Notes under the pieces: model-generated | Database searches by the model: none | Told to the model about the DNA's origin: nothing | The model's input: only the letters and a program-made list of their open reading frames with translations | Translations under genes and position numbers: made by a program | Shown: positions 48,307 through 62,500 of the stretch, piece after piece | Position numbering within the stretch: the first letter of the stretch is position 1 | How the letters are laid out: the number at the start of each line of letters is the position of its first letter | Origin: Ianthella basta | Lineage: Eukaryota > Porifera > Demospongiae > Verongiida > Ianthellidae | Direction: 5' to 3' | Assembly: GCA_964019415.1 (NCBI GenBank) | Contig: OZ025885.1 | Location: 3,694,672 to 3,758,671 of the forward strand | DNA length: 64,000 nucleotides

Positions 48307-51300
48307 CTAATCAGCCAAATACACTTCTGTCACAGTCTTCAGTGTCTGCTTCACTGACTCCTTCATCTCTTCAGGAACAAAGTAGAGTACAATCTGTCTA
48401 ATGAATCTGTTCTTGGCCAATCCATTACTGATGGCTTGAATGGCTCTGGACCTCTGCCTTGAGTTGACATCAAACCCCAGCTGCACTTCCCTCACTTTAG
48501 CGCTGGCCGCAGCTTCTTCTGCCTCCTTCCACTGATTCTCGCTCAAGCCATCCTGGATAAGGAGAGCATGGAAGACGCAAATTACACCACAACACATAGG
48601 GCTCCTTTACCAATGTAGCATGTACATAGTATCACCAGTGTAGTGCATAAATGTGTATGTGACAACGTTCACAATACATTGCATGGCACATGAACATCAT
48701 TGTCACATTGTCACATGTAGCTATGAACATGATGGCATTTATGACATTATGAATGTGTCCAACAAAACAAACTAATACACATAAATTCGAACATACAGTC
48801 ATACATGAAACCTTCATACACATGTGCACACTAATATACATGCACTTGCACAAACACACACCACACAGACATCAACACACACCCTTAATGCATACGTATA
48901 TGGTCAGAGCACTCCCACAGATCACAGATCACGGCTATATTAATGCAGAAGTAATGTCGTACATTTACTCTCCCAAACTACATCTCCACATCAGATGTAG
49001 AGCAGTATATACAGCAGCAACGGATGTGAACTACCCAACCAACCGACCTACAGAACACACAGCTACTAATTGGAGTGAGCCTGAGCGAGCCACAATCTAG
49101 CATGGAGTCTGTTGTCATCATGCATAGGTGTCAACTGTCCCAAATTAGGTGGGACATGTCCCACCTCATCTGCAGATGTCCCGCTGTCCTAGGCCTGCTC
49201 TCACTCCTCAATGTTTCACTTTTGTAGTGCTCTAGCATAACTATTAGATGGCTGTTTTAAAAGACATGGTGGGTGCTGGTGGCCTGGAAGGCACAAGGTT
49301 CGAGATCAATTAAATACTGAGTCCAGGCCATGGCAGTAAATTTTCAGTGGCAGCAGTCCCTGACAACATAACTGCTGCATCATCCATTAAAAACTGACTT
49401 TACTGTCTGCTCCAAATTCCAAATTCTTCTTCTTATGTTATTATCCTTCTTCTTATTATAATAATTATTACTATTATGGGAGCTTCGTATATCTTACCCA
49501 AGGGTGGGGGTGGACAAAGTCACATGCTCTTGAAACATGGCTGACCTGCTCTTAACTGTGCATTTTGCCTATACAACTTACGAGCAGATTGCGAGAGAAA
49601 AACACATTATGTCATTTCCTTCTTTGCCTATTAGTGAACAGTTGGGCAAGGAATTTCAGAAAATGGACCATGCCCGCCATACCCCAGCATCTCAGTAGCA
49701 TTTCCAAGCATTTTACAACACTGGTCTATGATCGTTTATGGATGTGGGCTATGAGATGGATTGAGCCTATGCTGGAGGACTTAGGAAGTGCTGATGTGGA
49801 ATTGAAGTTGTTATCAAGTCCTCATTGGCCACTTCAGGACTGTGGGACTGACAATTTGACTGCTTCTGCAAGGGGAGTGCAATCAGTAGTTGCATTCATA
49901 CAATTGTCTCGATGCTGTACACACACACCTAGTACAGCCAGCAGAGAAGACAGGATAGCTATACAGAGTGTTAGTGCTGTTAGTCGCCATGAAATGTTGC
50001 CATTACTTGGGACATCTTATAACTATGAAAGCAGTCAAATGGTTGAGCTCAATATATTGTTTGGCTCCTCATATACGTACAGAGAAATTTAGCTACTAGG
50101 AGGGAAAAAGAAACATAGGGCATTGCCATGGCTCAGGGTTGATGCTCTGAAAGAACTATACACGAAGAAATTAGAACATTAGGAATGCATTTGAGGTTGA
50201 CTTGGTATTTTGCTCTAAGTCCTTGTCCACCCCCTTTCATCTTACTCATCTTGCATCTGCAACACTGAACAAAATCACTGCCGTGCAAACAACTGCAGCA
50301 GCAAGCACTCTAGTTATTGCGATGAAAAAAGGTGCATGCCTTGCAATCTACGTTTGTCTATATACGCTCATGTGGACTACCTTGGAATGCCAGCAGGGAA
50401 GGCCAATACTCATAGACATGAGTTCTCCCATGCATCAGTGAGTTTTATGGATGGACAAAATGCCTACAGTACAGTCAATGCTCCACTAAAAAAATACCGC
50501 AATTGCCAACCATCCAAAATTATGTTAGTCATACAAAATGAAGGCAAGGTGCCAACTGTATCTACAGTCAATACTCCACCAGAAAGCTTGGGTGAAACCA
50601 AGAGATTGCTTTCCCTGGATAAGGCAGTGCCTAATATTCATTCTATCAGCTGAGTAATCACTATAATCGTACTCTCAGATAAGATCTGTGGGTGTGTATG
50701 TACGTTTGTGTCCGAGTGTATGCGTATGTGTGTGCATGTGCATGCATGTTTGTGTGTGAATGCATGTGTGTTTCACAGTGTGCATGTTTGTGCATATGTA
50801 CATCATTATACAGTATGTGTCTGTGTGTGTGTGTGATACAAACTTGGCTTTTTGAGCACACTCTATTTGTGAAAGCCATGTAACTATGCACATTCTGTCC
50901 ATCCGAGGCCCATCCATGCACACTTCCAAACCCATATCATCCCCTCATACATGTGTGCTTTGTTCCTGTCCTTGCCCGCAGTGTAGGTCACAATCATGCA
51001 TGTATGTCACACTCACTCAGACTTGCCATATAATGCTAGTACACTGGTAGAACACATCGTCACTTACCCAATTGACACCAGGAAGCCAGACAATGAGTTC
51101 CTCCAGTGGCCGTTTTCTCTCTGCCAGTGCTCCAAGAACTGGCAATGGAAAGAAATAAATCCACAGTGTACACAGATGAGACATGGCTGCCACACAAGTG
51201 CCAAGTACACTGCCAACATCAGGGAGAAATTCATGCCCTGCAGTGATTGACAAGAGGATGTCATCATCATAATACATCTACAACAAACTATGCATGCAGC

Positions 51301-54300
51301 ACACAACATCCCAAACTCAAACCACATATGCATCTAGTGAAGGGACACAGAAGAGCTCCTTTTGTACATACAGTAGACTGGATGACATAGCATGCTGCAT
51401 GAACCTACAACTGAAAAGATCACATGTATCTGTACACGCACTAGACAAGGAGTCTAAGGACTTACCCGAAGAGGAAATATGTACAATATAAAGTGATGTG
51501 TGTATTAGAACTCCCAAAGGAAGGCAGCGAAGGGGACAGAGTGACGGGGACAGAGTCTATACTGCCACATCATGAACACTAAGCAAGTGTGTCATGAGAA
51601 GGGGCATGATACAATGACTCACTGGTAAGACAGAGTTCCTGTATGGAGGTGTTCCTACTCTTGATGAGTGTTCTCAGCATGTTGACAATGAAGGAGTCAC
51701 ATCCGTCAAGCGTCAGTCTGTTCAAATTCTTGTTCACTGCTACACTAGACTCCACTTGCTGCCACCCACTGTCATCCTGGAAAGGAAACAATAAAATCTA
51801 AACTGAAACACTAGAAAACTAGCTAATTCATTTTCCCACAAGTGAGAACCCAATATTTAATACATATGGCACTAGTGTGATAGGAGGACACCCACTATAG
51901 TATTGCAATAGTTCTGTAATATAGTAATAATAGCACTATTGATAGTATCACTCAGCACAGTAATGTGTACTGTGTGTGTGTAAGATGCCATTGCTGTGCA
52001 AAACGGTCATGTACTTGCCTTCATATCACTACAGACTGCGACAGTCAACACCCTCACTTTAGGGAGGCTGCAAACTGTAGAGAGTGCCACACAGTCTGTG
52101 TGGGATACCATCAGGTCTAATACAGTCAATGACATTGCTACTTGAGACAGTGTCTGGGCATCTGATGGTTGAGTGTTGCAGATAGAATACATTGTAAAGG
52201 AAATCAGTACTTAGTACAAACACACTACACTGCAATCACAATGTGATGGCATTACATGTACACACATACAGTACTGCACTCACCATCAGCTGAGAAGTGA
52301 TCACAAGAGAGATCTAGTGTGCTACCAAGCTGACACTGTGGATTGGCCTGGAGCACTGCTTTTAGATGTGACAGGCACTGAGTGGATGAAAGGGTGCACC
52401 ACAATGATAAACCAAGCAGCTTCAAGTGGGAGCACTGACTGAGGCAGTACGCAATTGCCATTGTGTCAAAGGCTGAGAGAGAGAGGCCAAATTTCAGTGA
52501 AGACGGGAGACTTTGCATGACTCGTTTAGTTAAGTCAGCATTCTGGGACTCATACAGAGTGTGGAATAGAAAGAGAAGTCGAGGGTTGCCATGGCTACAC
52601 TTATCTACTAGCCGGATACCTCCCTTCACCCAGCTAAGGAAGGATGACAGCAGGCTAGGTGACTCTTCAGGTGCTGCAGTGCTGTGGAGCTGCTTGGCCA
52701 CTTTGGGTACACTGAGACCAGTGAGGCCAGCATAGAATCGAAGGACCACTGAGAAGGAGATGTTAGAAAGATTATCCTTCCAAAACCTCGCTTGGTCACT
52801 AGGCGGCAGACGGCTCACATGGAGGGCCGCAAAGAACTCTTGCTGAGTGGCATGAGGGAAGGAGAAGCACAGAGAGGACTGGTAGCCCCTCTGGCTGGCA
52901 TGAACATGTAAAAGACCCTTGAAGAGAGATTCATCAATGGGGCTACCCGGGGGAAGCTTAGGGAAGGCTGCACGAATGGAAGACTCATTGAAAACAAAAC
53001 GAGGTGGGTTTTCACAAAGACCATTGTATGAAAGCCTGCCTAGTGATGACATGAGATAATCAACATCTCCTGGGAGGTCCCTCAGAGTGGGATCAATGTG
53101 CACTGCTCTTCCTTCTCTACTGAACTCACGAGAAATGGTGTGGGCTACAAAGGCCTGGTAGCAGGCGGTCATTGTAGCAGGGAAAGAGGAATCATGCTCA
53201 AAGATTGAGCAAAGGATGAAGCAATTCATGGGGATGTACATCCCACCAAGCAGGTCAGGGCGGGTGTTCAGCTGTGACAGCATTCTGTCAGCAGCATGAG
53301 AGTCGGCCTCAAAGAAGCTCTTCACATATGAAGTGATAGCTGCATGATCAAAGCCCTGCACTTCATAGAATGTGGCGGTGTGGTCCTGTAGGGAAGGACA
53401 GGCACCAGGACGTGAAGAGATGATGATATGGGCTTCAGGGAGAACACGCCCTTGGAGAAGGCTTGGAACAACAGGTGCCAAAGATGGCTTTAGTAGATTA
53501 TTCACTTCATCTGCACCATCAAACACCAGGAGGACCCCCCTACCCTTGCTCTTCTTTAATATCTTCACCAAACTGGAGACTTCAGCTGGGTCCTCATCCT
53601 GCATGTAGTAGCTCAGTAGGCTCTGGAGGTCACCTGCACTAGACACAGGTGTCTCTCGTAGTGGAAAGAACAGCACCAACTCAAAATCACTATCATCCTC
53701 TTCATATGCAAGTGCTCTACAGATGTGTTTTAGCAGAGTGGTCTTCCCAGACCCAGCCTGACCATACACTATTCTGATGCGCTCACTTCCCTTCTTGAGG
53801 AGGTCAATTGGTGTTATGTGTGACACTTTCGCCTCTGCTAACCTAGGGCCACAGTCTTTGAAGCGCTGAATTGCTTCCATTTTATCCTTTACATCCTCTG
53901 GCTTAGACGATGGTGGCCTCTCCAGCACAGCTAGATTAGTATAGTCTACATTTGCCTTTGGCCCTTCTCCTAGCTTGAACTGTCGGTACTCATTGTACGC
54001 CTGCTTCTTCAGCAGGGCAGCTTGTGGTGGGAGCTCAGTGCTGGTCACTGTGAGCTGTGGACAGGAGGGAGAGGGAGACTGACATATTGCATACATGAAG
54101 CATGAAAGTAACAAAATACAACATGTGCAGTACGTGTGTTGTGTGTGGTGAGTGTGCAGTGGGTATGAGTGCAATGCATAGTGGTAGGTGTGGGACAGGG
54201 AAGTGTGGCAGAGGGTGTTGGCTGGTAGAGTGGAATGGCTTAATGGAGATGAAGGAACACACACAGTTGCACACTATTACAGTCAAGTAACTACAATGTT

Positions 54301-56282
54301 GTATGCAATGGACTCCATGGAATGCAGAGGGCAGCACTGTGGTTTTGCAACATGCAGACTACACACATTGGTATACTCAAGAGAAGACTGACGAGTAGTC
54401 TAAGCAGAAAAGGGAATTGATCTAATGTTGGATAGGGCCTCCTTGCATGTGTGGATGTCCCTCTTTCCTATCTTTCTTCACATGTGGCGGAAAATATGCT
54501 TGTCCGCATTAGTTTGGTGGGAAGTAGGTAATACTCAAATGCACATTTCCTTGTCATAAACAATACAAAATGAATGAATATACCGGTAAGAGTGTTATAG
54601 AGCCTCTATACACATGTAAGCAATTGAAAGACATGCAGTGGAAAGGACCCACAATTGGCTCAAGGCAGGTCTCCAGGCCCCTCCAAGTTTTAGTGGAGTG
54701 GGCTGTGAGCCCAAAGACTACTTACTCTGAATTTACATATTACTACTGTCCTATAAATATGACAATACTCTTACTTCAGTATGCACTACTCCACGTCATT
54801 ACCATACAACTCACTGAAAGTACATTGGACTCCCCCTTCTCTTGCAGTTCATTGGCTTGAGCGTTTAGCTTGGCCATTCTCAAGGCTGCAAGAAGAGTAG
54901 CCCACGTGGCTCCATCGCCACTGCGCCAGTGGCTGAGGATTCTGAAAAAGGCTTCCTCCATGTCATGGTTGTAGCTATCAACGTAATAGTCCACCTTCGG
55001 AGTTGCAATATTCAGATAGGTAGCTACTGCCCGCCACCCTCCTCCCACCTTAGAGCAAACCTGTCGGAGGTCACTTTCATTAGGTTGGGACTGCAGGAAG
55101 GCTGGGAAGGGATGGAGAGAGGAAGAGCGTACAGTCAAGGGGTGCTTATCATTCTACAATCAAGTGCACTGACCCAACAGAAGACCACTAGCGAAGGAGG
55201 ACTGGGAACAACTGTCACTTAGCAACATGCACAGAAGGAAGGCTAGAGTTATCACCAGGAGGACATACACACAATGTATGCATGCATGCACACACAAAGC
55301 ACATACATAGAGAAGAGAATAAGAGAGAATGAGAGACAGATTCTTGAGGTTGAGCATGGGACTTTACTCCACTTGTCCTGTCTACCAGTGGGGGATGGGG
55401 ACCTTCTACAACTGTTGCATTTAGAAGACTCCCAGTGCTAATTGTTTCTAAACATACACAAACAACATAAAGAACAATACTACAGTTCATCAGGCAAGGT
55501 ATGAATTTCATGCATCGACCAGCATCAGTGTGCTTAACCAGGCAAGGGTCTTCCTTTCATCAAATGCTTCTGGATATGAGGGCAACTTTTGCGATCACCC
55601 CTGGACCTCATCACAGAGAAGTTCAGCTAGGTTGTAGATGACACTCCAACTGGTAAATTTACTGACCAATCAAAACTGCTCACCCAATCTCTCATTCTTA
55701 ATTGTATAACACTGTGCATGTGAATTTATCACAGGCAATGTGCACATATGCCTAGTCCATTCAGTGCCATCCCCCTCCCCCTCCCACACACACACCTTCC
55801 AATGCAGGAGATTGCTGTGATGTGGCCCCAGTGGACTTGGCAGCTGCAGTGCTCAGCTGAATGGGAAGGGGTAATACGGTGTGTGGGTGAGTGCAACCTT
55901 TAACAGGACATGTAGCGATCTGCCAATCAGTTAAAGAATAGTGAAATCAACCCAGGTCACGAGTCTTCCTCCTTAGCTTAGGATTACAAACATTTAGTCA
56001 GCCATTGGCACTTCGCATTGCGAGTAAAGCAGCGCCGCTCCATCATTCTACCGTTGGGAAGCTATGACAATCCATAGTCGGGTGTCTAGCGGCGAACACG
56101 CGCACAGCTGCGTAGCCACAGCATTCCATAACGGTAAGTGAGCTGTCTGGCGTAGCTAGAGCCTGAAAATGCGTCCACAAGTTGAGGAGCGATACATCGC
56201 ACTTCCCAGATCGTAGTCCCGGCGAAGCCAGTCGGTAGCTATAGGTATTATGGTGTGTGAAACTCACCTTGGAAAGTGCCAT
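48307..56282 (-). CDS. NLR-type receptor: DEATH-NACHT-LRR
   Basis: Candidate cytosolic pattern-recognition receptor. Exons: 56282-56268, 55843-55796, 55090-54815, 54054-52284, 52161-52019, 51776-51623, 51237-51068, 48552-48307 (TAG); about 940 residues. The first two exons (MALSK and a 16-residue link) are the least certain but are in phase. A DEATH-fold domain spans residues ~22-105 (SDLRQVCSKVGGGWRAVATY...WRSGDGATWATLLAALR). NACHT sits in one 1771-nt exon: Walker A GQAGSGKTTLL (~211), Walker B GVLLVFDGADEV (~288), sensor-1-like IIISSRPGA, then winged-helix and helical regions (CFSFPHATQQEFFAAL). LRRs begin near LGLSLWCTLSS and continue over the small exons (LTVLDLMVS, LNRLTLDGCDSF). The last exon (GLSENQWKEAEEA...YFVPEEMKE) has an amphipathic, charged character. 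The intron after 52019 seems to have a GC donor. DEATH-NACHT-LRR is a known sponge NLR layout; this locus shows one complete gene, not an array. Confidence 0.87.
48553..51067. other. Large last intron of the NLR gene
   Basis: 2.5 kb. Holds an unidentified plus-strand open frame at 49565-50092 and a shorter one at 50202-50653, plus GT-rich sequence at 50690-50835. No domain recognised; it may be a decayed insertion. Confidence 0.5.
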
Positions 56283-59200
56283 GTGGCTCGACGAGAAATT
56301 CTGATATACGCAGAAAGAAGACTCTATTAGAGGATAACTGGAGTCGAATGGTGCGGCAGACAGTCTATCAAAGGGCGCCTACTATAACTAGGAACGGAGA
56401 AAATTAATGGGAAATGGGAAATGGGAAATGAGTGTGTCTATTGCGTATACGCTCACGAGGATTTTATTTGAAACAGTCCGGCTGCTGAGACTGTTTTGCT
56501 GAGTTGGCTAAAGGTGCAAGAGTCGAGAGCTGGTGATTGTGGCACCAGATTTTCATTGGCAGCACTCCCTGACAGCAAACACTTCCAACTGATTCCCACT
56601 GATATCCAACGGTTTACATTTGCTATGATCAGGTTAAACCTAGAGTGCACACATGAGATGTGCAGGATTAATGTACAGTATGATGAGTTTGTCTTCAGGA
56701 TCTGGCATCCAGTTGAATTCATAATTCAGTCTTAGCCACTTTCGCAAGGTTTGCCGACCCCACATCTAATTTAAATAAGTTAGACTTGGTCTCATTGGAG
56801 ATAGGCTTGGAGCTTTATATGGACTAATACAGTGTATAGCTTGTGCTGAATTTGAGTACTTCATGCCGTTGTATTGGTTCAGCCAGAAGTGCCTGAGGAC
56901 AACAGCTGATCCAGTGACTAATAAAACTGACCGTTCCTATTTACATTTGCAAGTGATACTGAATGAGATATCCACGTAGAAGATACTCCTCTGTCCATCT
57001 TCTCATCATTCTCTTCCACCTCCTCTTCCTGCAGCTCCTGACTTCTCAGGCCCCAGAGGACAGAGTGCCAAATGGGTTGCCAATGAGGATTACTGCCTAC
57101 TGTACCTCCATAGGGGCCCTCTGTCCAGTCACCTACCAAACCAACTGGAGAAGGTATTCTCCCTAGTTGAGAAGCAATATCTGCAGCCAAAACAACTGAC
57201 TTTGGTGTTGGACACTGTGGCAGACTCCAGTGAAAGACCAGATGCCATACAAATTGTGGCAGAAACAAAGTACCAGTATGCACTAAAGCAATGAGAGTCA
57301 TGGGAACATTGGAAGCAGTGGAGATACCAAGCTCATTTGTCTAGATGGATAGGCATAAAGTATAGCATTTGCAAGTTTGAAGATTAGCTAGCTACAGTTA
57401 TATAGGAAAATCTTCATAGATTAGGGTGAGCATATCTTATTACAACAGTTGTTGTTTTGTACACAGTGCATTCTCACACTGATTGTAGTATATATGTATT
57501 TGCATACCTCATTGCCATGGCAACACACCAATGTTTAGCTGCAATAATAGGCTAACTCCGATGTAAAACTGCAGTAGGAGTTTGCCTCCTTACCAAATAA
57601 GAAGGTGTCAAATTATTTTAATGGTGCTTGTGCAAATGCTAGGTCCAGCAAGATTCAAACTATGTAAGGGTTATACAAGGTAAGTTGATGTAATGATATG
57701 TCACAGTTATGTGATGACATGACATGCGTGGCCCAGTCCATGACAGTTTAAGGGGGTGTGAATTGGTGTCCTTCACGACAGCAGCTTTCCATTAGAAACA
57801 GCTGTTATAAGTAAAAGTCTTTGAGTCTCTCTCCCATTTGTTGCCTTGCATCACTTTGGCTGAAGGAAGTGACTCGTCCATATATAATTCCGAAGTGATA
57901 ACCTCATTGAAGTCACTGCAGGAGCAGCTATTAGACCAGCAGAAGGTGCAGGCAACCATATGCATTGTGCAGCAGATGAGTGCAGTTCAGCAAAATGTAT
58001 ATCTGCCTTCTCTCCCACCTTCATTGTGACAGTACTTCTACCATTGGCCAGCTTGGAAAATGTTCTGTAGCCCCATGCACAGTCCTTGTGGATTCTGTTT
58101 TGCAAAAGAAAGTAACTTCCAGTGAATCCGCTAAGCAGAAGTTGGGTCTTGTGCTGGGGATACTTACTCATTTCATGAAGAGCACAGTGGATACCTTTAA
58201 CACAGACATCTGAATTACTACCTGAAAGATTCAGGATGCCAGCCTCTGCCCAGAGGGATACTCAACTCTGTCTGTAGAGAACTTGATGAGTGTGTGCTGG
58301 CATTTACTGTATATAGTTAGGCCATCCTGTCTAAGGACCCAGTAAGCGATCAAATTAACTTTAATTAATGGTGACCATGACAAGGTTGGCCTGGGATTAC
58401 CCTCAGGTGACCATGACAAGGTTGGCCTGGGATTACCCTCAGGTGACCATGACAAGGTTGGCCTGGGATTACCCTCAGGTGACCATGGCAAGGTTGGCCT
58501 GGGATTACCCTCAGTTGAACAACATAGATAGCATCATTGTAATCATTCTTATTAACAACATAGTTAGCAGGTCCGTATCTGTGTAAACTGGAGATTACAA
58601 ATACTTTGTGGTGGGTGTACATTCCTTGGAGGAGTTAGTTTGTGGGCTGTGGTGCATTGCATAACATGTAGTAATGTGTCTGTGCTAGCTGCTACGTGCA
58701 TGTGTGGCCTGGCATGAAAAGGGGGGGGGGGGGGGGGGGGGGTGGGGACCGTTATCAGTGTGACAGGCCCAATGGCTAAGGTAGAACATGGAATGCACAG
58801 CATATCATCATGTGGGCTTGTTTATGTCACTGGGTTCTTTCTACTGAATGGAGACATCAAGGTGTGTACGTGAACATGTGTGCAATGACGGAGAGTGCCC
58901 ACTGAAACATGGGTAGGCAAAACAAATGATTGGGGGAGGTGATTAGCTAATGGCCATGAATGAAAAGGCAGAGGCTTGTTCAGCACGAGACACCATCCTA
59001 GGCCATGGGCTGGGCAGCAACTAGGTCTCTACAGACTTAGCAGTGAAGGCACTTGTGCATACATTCTGTCCGTACGTGCGTAGGCATGTCTTTAAATTAG
59101 TGATTGGCCACATGTTCATTTCGCGGTAATTAGCCCTTCTGGAGACCTCAGAAGATGTGCAATAATTATAGTTGCGATTCTCATTCTTACTCTCACTTCC

Positions 59201-59591
59201 GTGTGATTAAGTAGGAATAATGAGGTCGTTCGGCCTGTATCATTATAGAAGAAACTAAATACGCTGTGCAGCAAACAATGTATGATTGCATGTGTATAAA
59301 GTTATGATCTTGATGTCATGCTGCAGTGCACCCCCCGTATTCCATCATTCTTGTCATCCCATCACTGCGTTGGTTCGTGGTAGGATTAAGTCGCCATCGC
59401 CCTGCGAGAAATTCCAACCAGTCTGTGCGGCATGCATGGCGCATGTCGATGTCCTCAATTCGTCCCTCGGGGGTATAAAGCAATGAATATGATTAAAGTT
59501 CCCATAAAATAATGTACTTATCATCAGCCCAGTGTTACATGAGCTTCAGGGGTGGCGACAGAACGAAGAGTTGGGCGTATTGTTAGTGGCC
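56283..59591. other. Divergent intergenic region, NLR / DAGL
   Basis: 3.3 kb. Contains scattered short open frames on both strands (for example 56496-56735 plus, 57301-56918 minus, 58171-57851 minus) that may be remnants of one decayed retroelement, the 36-bp minisatellite, a G homopolymer at about 58721-58742, and near its right end the presumed DAGL promoter. No intact gene recognised. Confidence 0.45.
58369..58513 (+). repeat. 36-bp minisatellite, four units
   Basis: Four tandem copies of a unit starting GGTGACCATGACAAGGTTGG and ending ATTACCCTCA, nearly identical (one A/G change in the fourth). Not CRISPR: there are no spacers. Confidence 0.95.
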
Positions 59592-62500
59592 ATGCCTGCC
59601 TTTCACTGCTGTCGTCAACAGTGGAACCTGGCAGACGATGACTTTGTTCTTCCATCCCTCCTTTCCACCGCAACCAGATTCTGTTTGTAAGTCGACTCGG
59701 TAGCGCGTGGCTGTGCAATGTGTAATAAAGGGTAGGGCGCATTTTTTGCTATTCGATGCAGTCGTCCGTTTCTTTCTTGCAGGTTCTGCTGGGTGCTTTG
59801 CGCAAGCACACACATTCTCGGCTTCCTCACCAGCACCGTCAACTGCGACGAAAGCTGCTGCCCGCAACCAGTATGGATCGTGATTATGTACCTGTTATTA
59901 GAACTACTGCTGGAGCTTTCCGAGATGATGATAAATTTTCTTATCCTTTTCATAAGCGCTTCGGGAACTGTACAAGCGCAAAGCGAAGAAAGCGCTGAGC
60001 GTTGCAAAGCAGGGAAGCTGTTCGACACTCCGGGTGTAAATGAGACTCGTCAGAAGCGATTGCAAGCGCTGCTGAAAATGAGAGTTGCCTTGTGTTTCCC
60101 CGAGGTGTGCATTTCAGTTGTTGGACTTGTCGTGGCATTCCACCCTCAGCTTTCAAACCAGCCTGCTTGCGCATCCATTCACGTTTTCCAGCTTCTGGCT
60201 GCCTACTCCATTGTTACCACAATAGTGGCTGCACTAGAGATGATCTTCTACCTGATCATGATGGACCCTGCTGGGTGCTGCTCACCGGGGCCAATAGGTT
60301 ATGTCAGTGACCTAGACCCAGTCCCTATCACAACAGAATACTCTGGAAGACTAACAGAGCAACGCTTGTCTGTGGCATCTGTCTCACTGGAAGGACTATC
60401 CCAGCAAAGGGTTGCTGGCGCACGTGGCCGTAGGAGATCATCAGTTCTCCCTGATACTGAATATGCACTGTTCAATACACATGCATCTCGACTGTGGCAA
60501 AACCGCATCAAATCATTGGCATGTGCATGTGGTGTTTTAAATAGCAGCAATGCCAGGAATGTCCAAACATCTATACGTGATGTTGCTAAGCTGTTTACAG
60601 TCTTTTTCGAGAACACCAGCTACACCATCAGTGACATCGCTTCTGCAATGGTTCTGGTCAGCAATGAACAGAAAGAGCTTTGGAGAAGAGGGCACTTGCT
60701 TGAGAGGAAAGTGAGAAAGGTACAGGCTGCACCATGCATGAGTACTACTGTTTTTAATCAATCAATCAATCTATCAATCCATGTTGAACATGTCCCCAAA
60801 TCTTACAAAGGAAATTGGCTAACTATGCTTGTTGCAGGAACTGTGCATGTAGTTATGATGTACAATAAATATATTGGTAGATTATGGTTATAAGGCACAA
60901 TTCTAGCTATATACATGCTTCAAAACTCGTCACTCCATCTCTTCCTTCATCTGCTTCTGGTCTCTTTTAGTCTGCTTGTCCTCTCATTACTTTCTCCCTT
61001 AGACCCCCATAGTTCTCCACCACTCTGTCTTTCCACAGTTCTCTCCTTCTCTTCACCTGTGTTACCAATGTTTCCTGCTTTAAATCTTTCCTTTTCTCTT
61101 AGCTTCCTACACAATCCAATCGGGTCACTCCCACCACTCTCCCTCAATACATTTGTTTCCATCGCCTACAGTCTCATCTTATCCTTCTCCTTCAATACCC
61201 ATGCCCACATCCATACACTAAAGTAAGTACCACCACTGCATTGTAGACAGTCAGCTTGGCCTCTTTACTCAGCTCCTTATTCTAAAAAACTGGCTCTCTC
61301 AGTGCCCCTACTGCAGTGGCTGGCATACTGATTCTCCGCTCCAGTTCACTCTCCATCCCATCGTTCCTGCTCAGCTTTATCCCTAGGTATACCATCTCCC
61401 TTGCTTGCTCTAAACATACACCATCGACCTCCACCTTACACTCTGTGTGCTCTTTGCTAAACACCATAGTGTTTGACTTACTCCAGTTCGCCACCAGACC
61501 ATGTCCCTTCATTACTTCATGCAGTCTTTTTACATTTTCAGTCAGGTCCTCTTCTGTCTGCGCCATCACTACTGTATCATCTGCAAACAGCAAGATCTGT
61601 ACGAGACAACTGCCTAGCTCCACTCCCCCTCTAAACTCCACCATAGCCTCTTTCACTACTCTATCCAAGAAGATATTAAATAGCCATGGAGATAGTGGGC
61701 ACCCTTGCCTTAGCCCCTGTTCCACCGCAAACTCTTCTGTCATCTCTCCCTCTACTCTTACACAAGCCTTACTCTTCTTGTACAATACTTCTGTGGCTCC
61801 TTAGCAACCTGCCTCCTATTCCATACTCCCTTAATGCCCTCCACAGATCTTCCCTCCACACCTTATCATATGCCTGTTCTAAATCAATAAACACTGCAAA
61901 CATCTTCTTTACTTTCTCCAAATACTTCTCCACTAACTGCCTAACTACTGTTCTCAAGGGCAGAAATGTATTTATAGTTGAGCATTGAACATTCATTTAC
62001 GAAACACTCCATTATCAGTTTATTTAATCTCTCTCTACCGTTCCATGTGCTGTGTATCTTGTATAACGTCATGTTTAGACATCTTCCTGATCTCCATGTA
62101 GAAGCTTATTGAACAAATGAAGCAAAATGAGTTCCTCCATGGCAAGTTGAATTACAAGTATCAGCCTCCTGCACCAGTCAATCTTTCTAGTGCTGTGAGT
62201 GCACAAGTCTTTACGTAACAGCAAAGTTACCTATTCATGGCTGTAGTTACATCACAATTGTGCCTTGCTGCTAGATCATCCTATTGTACAATATGGTTTT
62301 AGATGTATGCACAATTATTTTCATTGCTTTTGTCATAGCACATGTGTATAGAATTATATGCATGTAGTTTAATAGGCCGAGACAACATTAAGGATTTGCT
62401 GTTTCCTCTGTTTGCGCGAATATAGGCTGAACTCACTGAAGTGACTGACGCCATCTACTTCAGCCGATTTGCAATGGCCATTTATGGCTGGCCTCTATTT

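Noticed and set aside
53372-53608. Plus-strand frame in the NLR
   Set aside because: Antisense shadow of the NACHT exon.
58369-58513. Protein repeat coded on either strand (GDHDKVGLGLP or PGNPRPTLSWSPE type)
   Set aside because: Minisatellite of unit 36, divisible by three, so every frame stays open; no start or flanking exon supports coding.
61316-61804. 162-codon plus-strand frame in DAGL intron 2
   Set aside because: Antisense of the LINE reverse transcriptase; Ser/Leu-rich low-complexity product.
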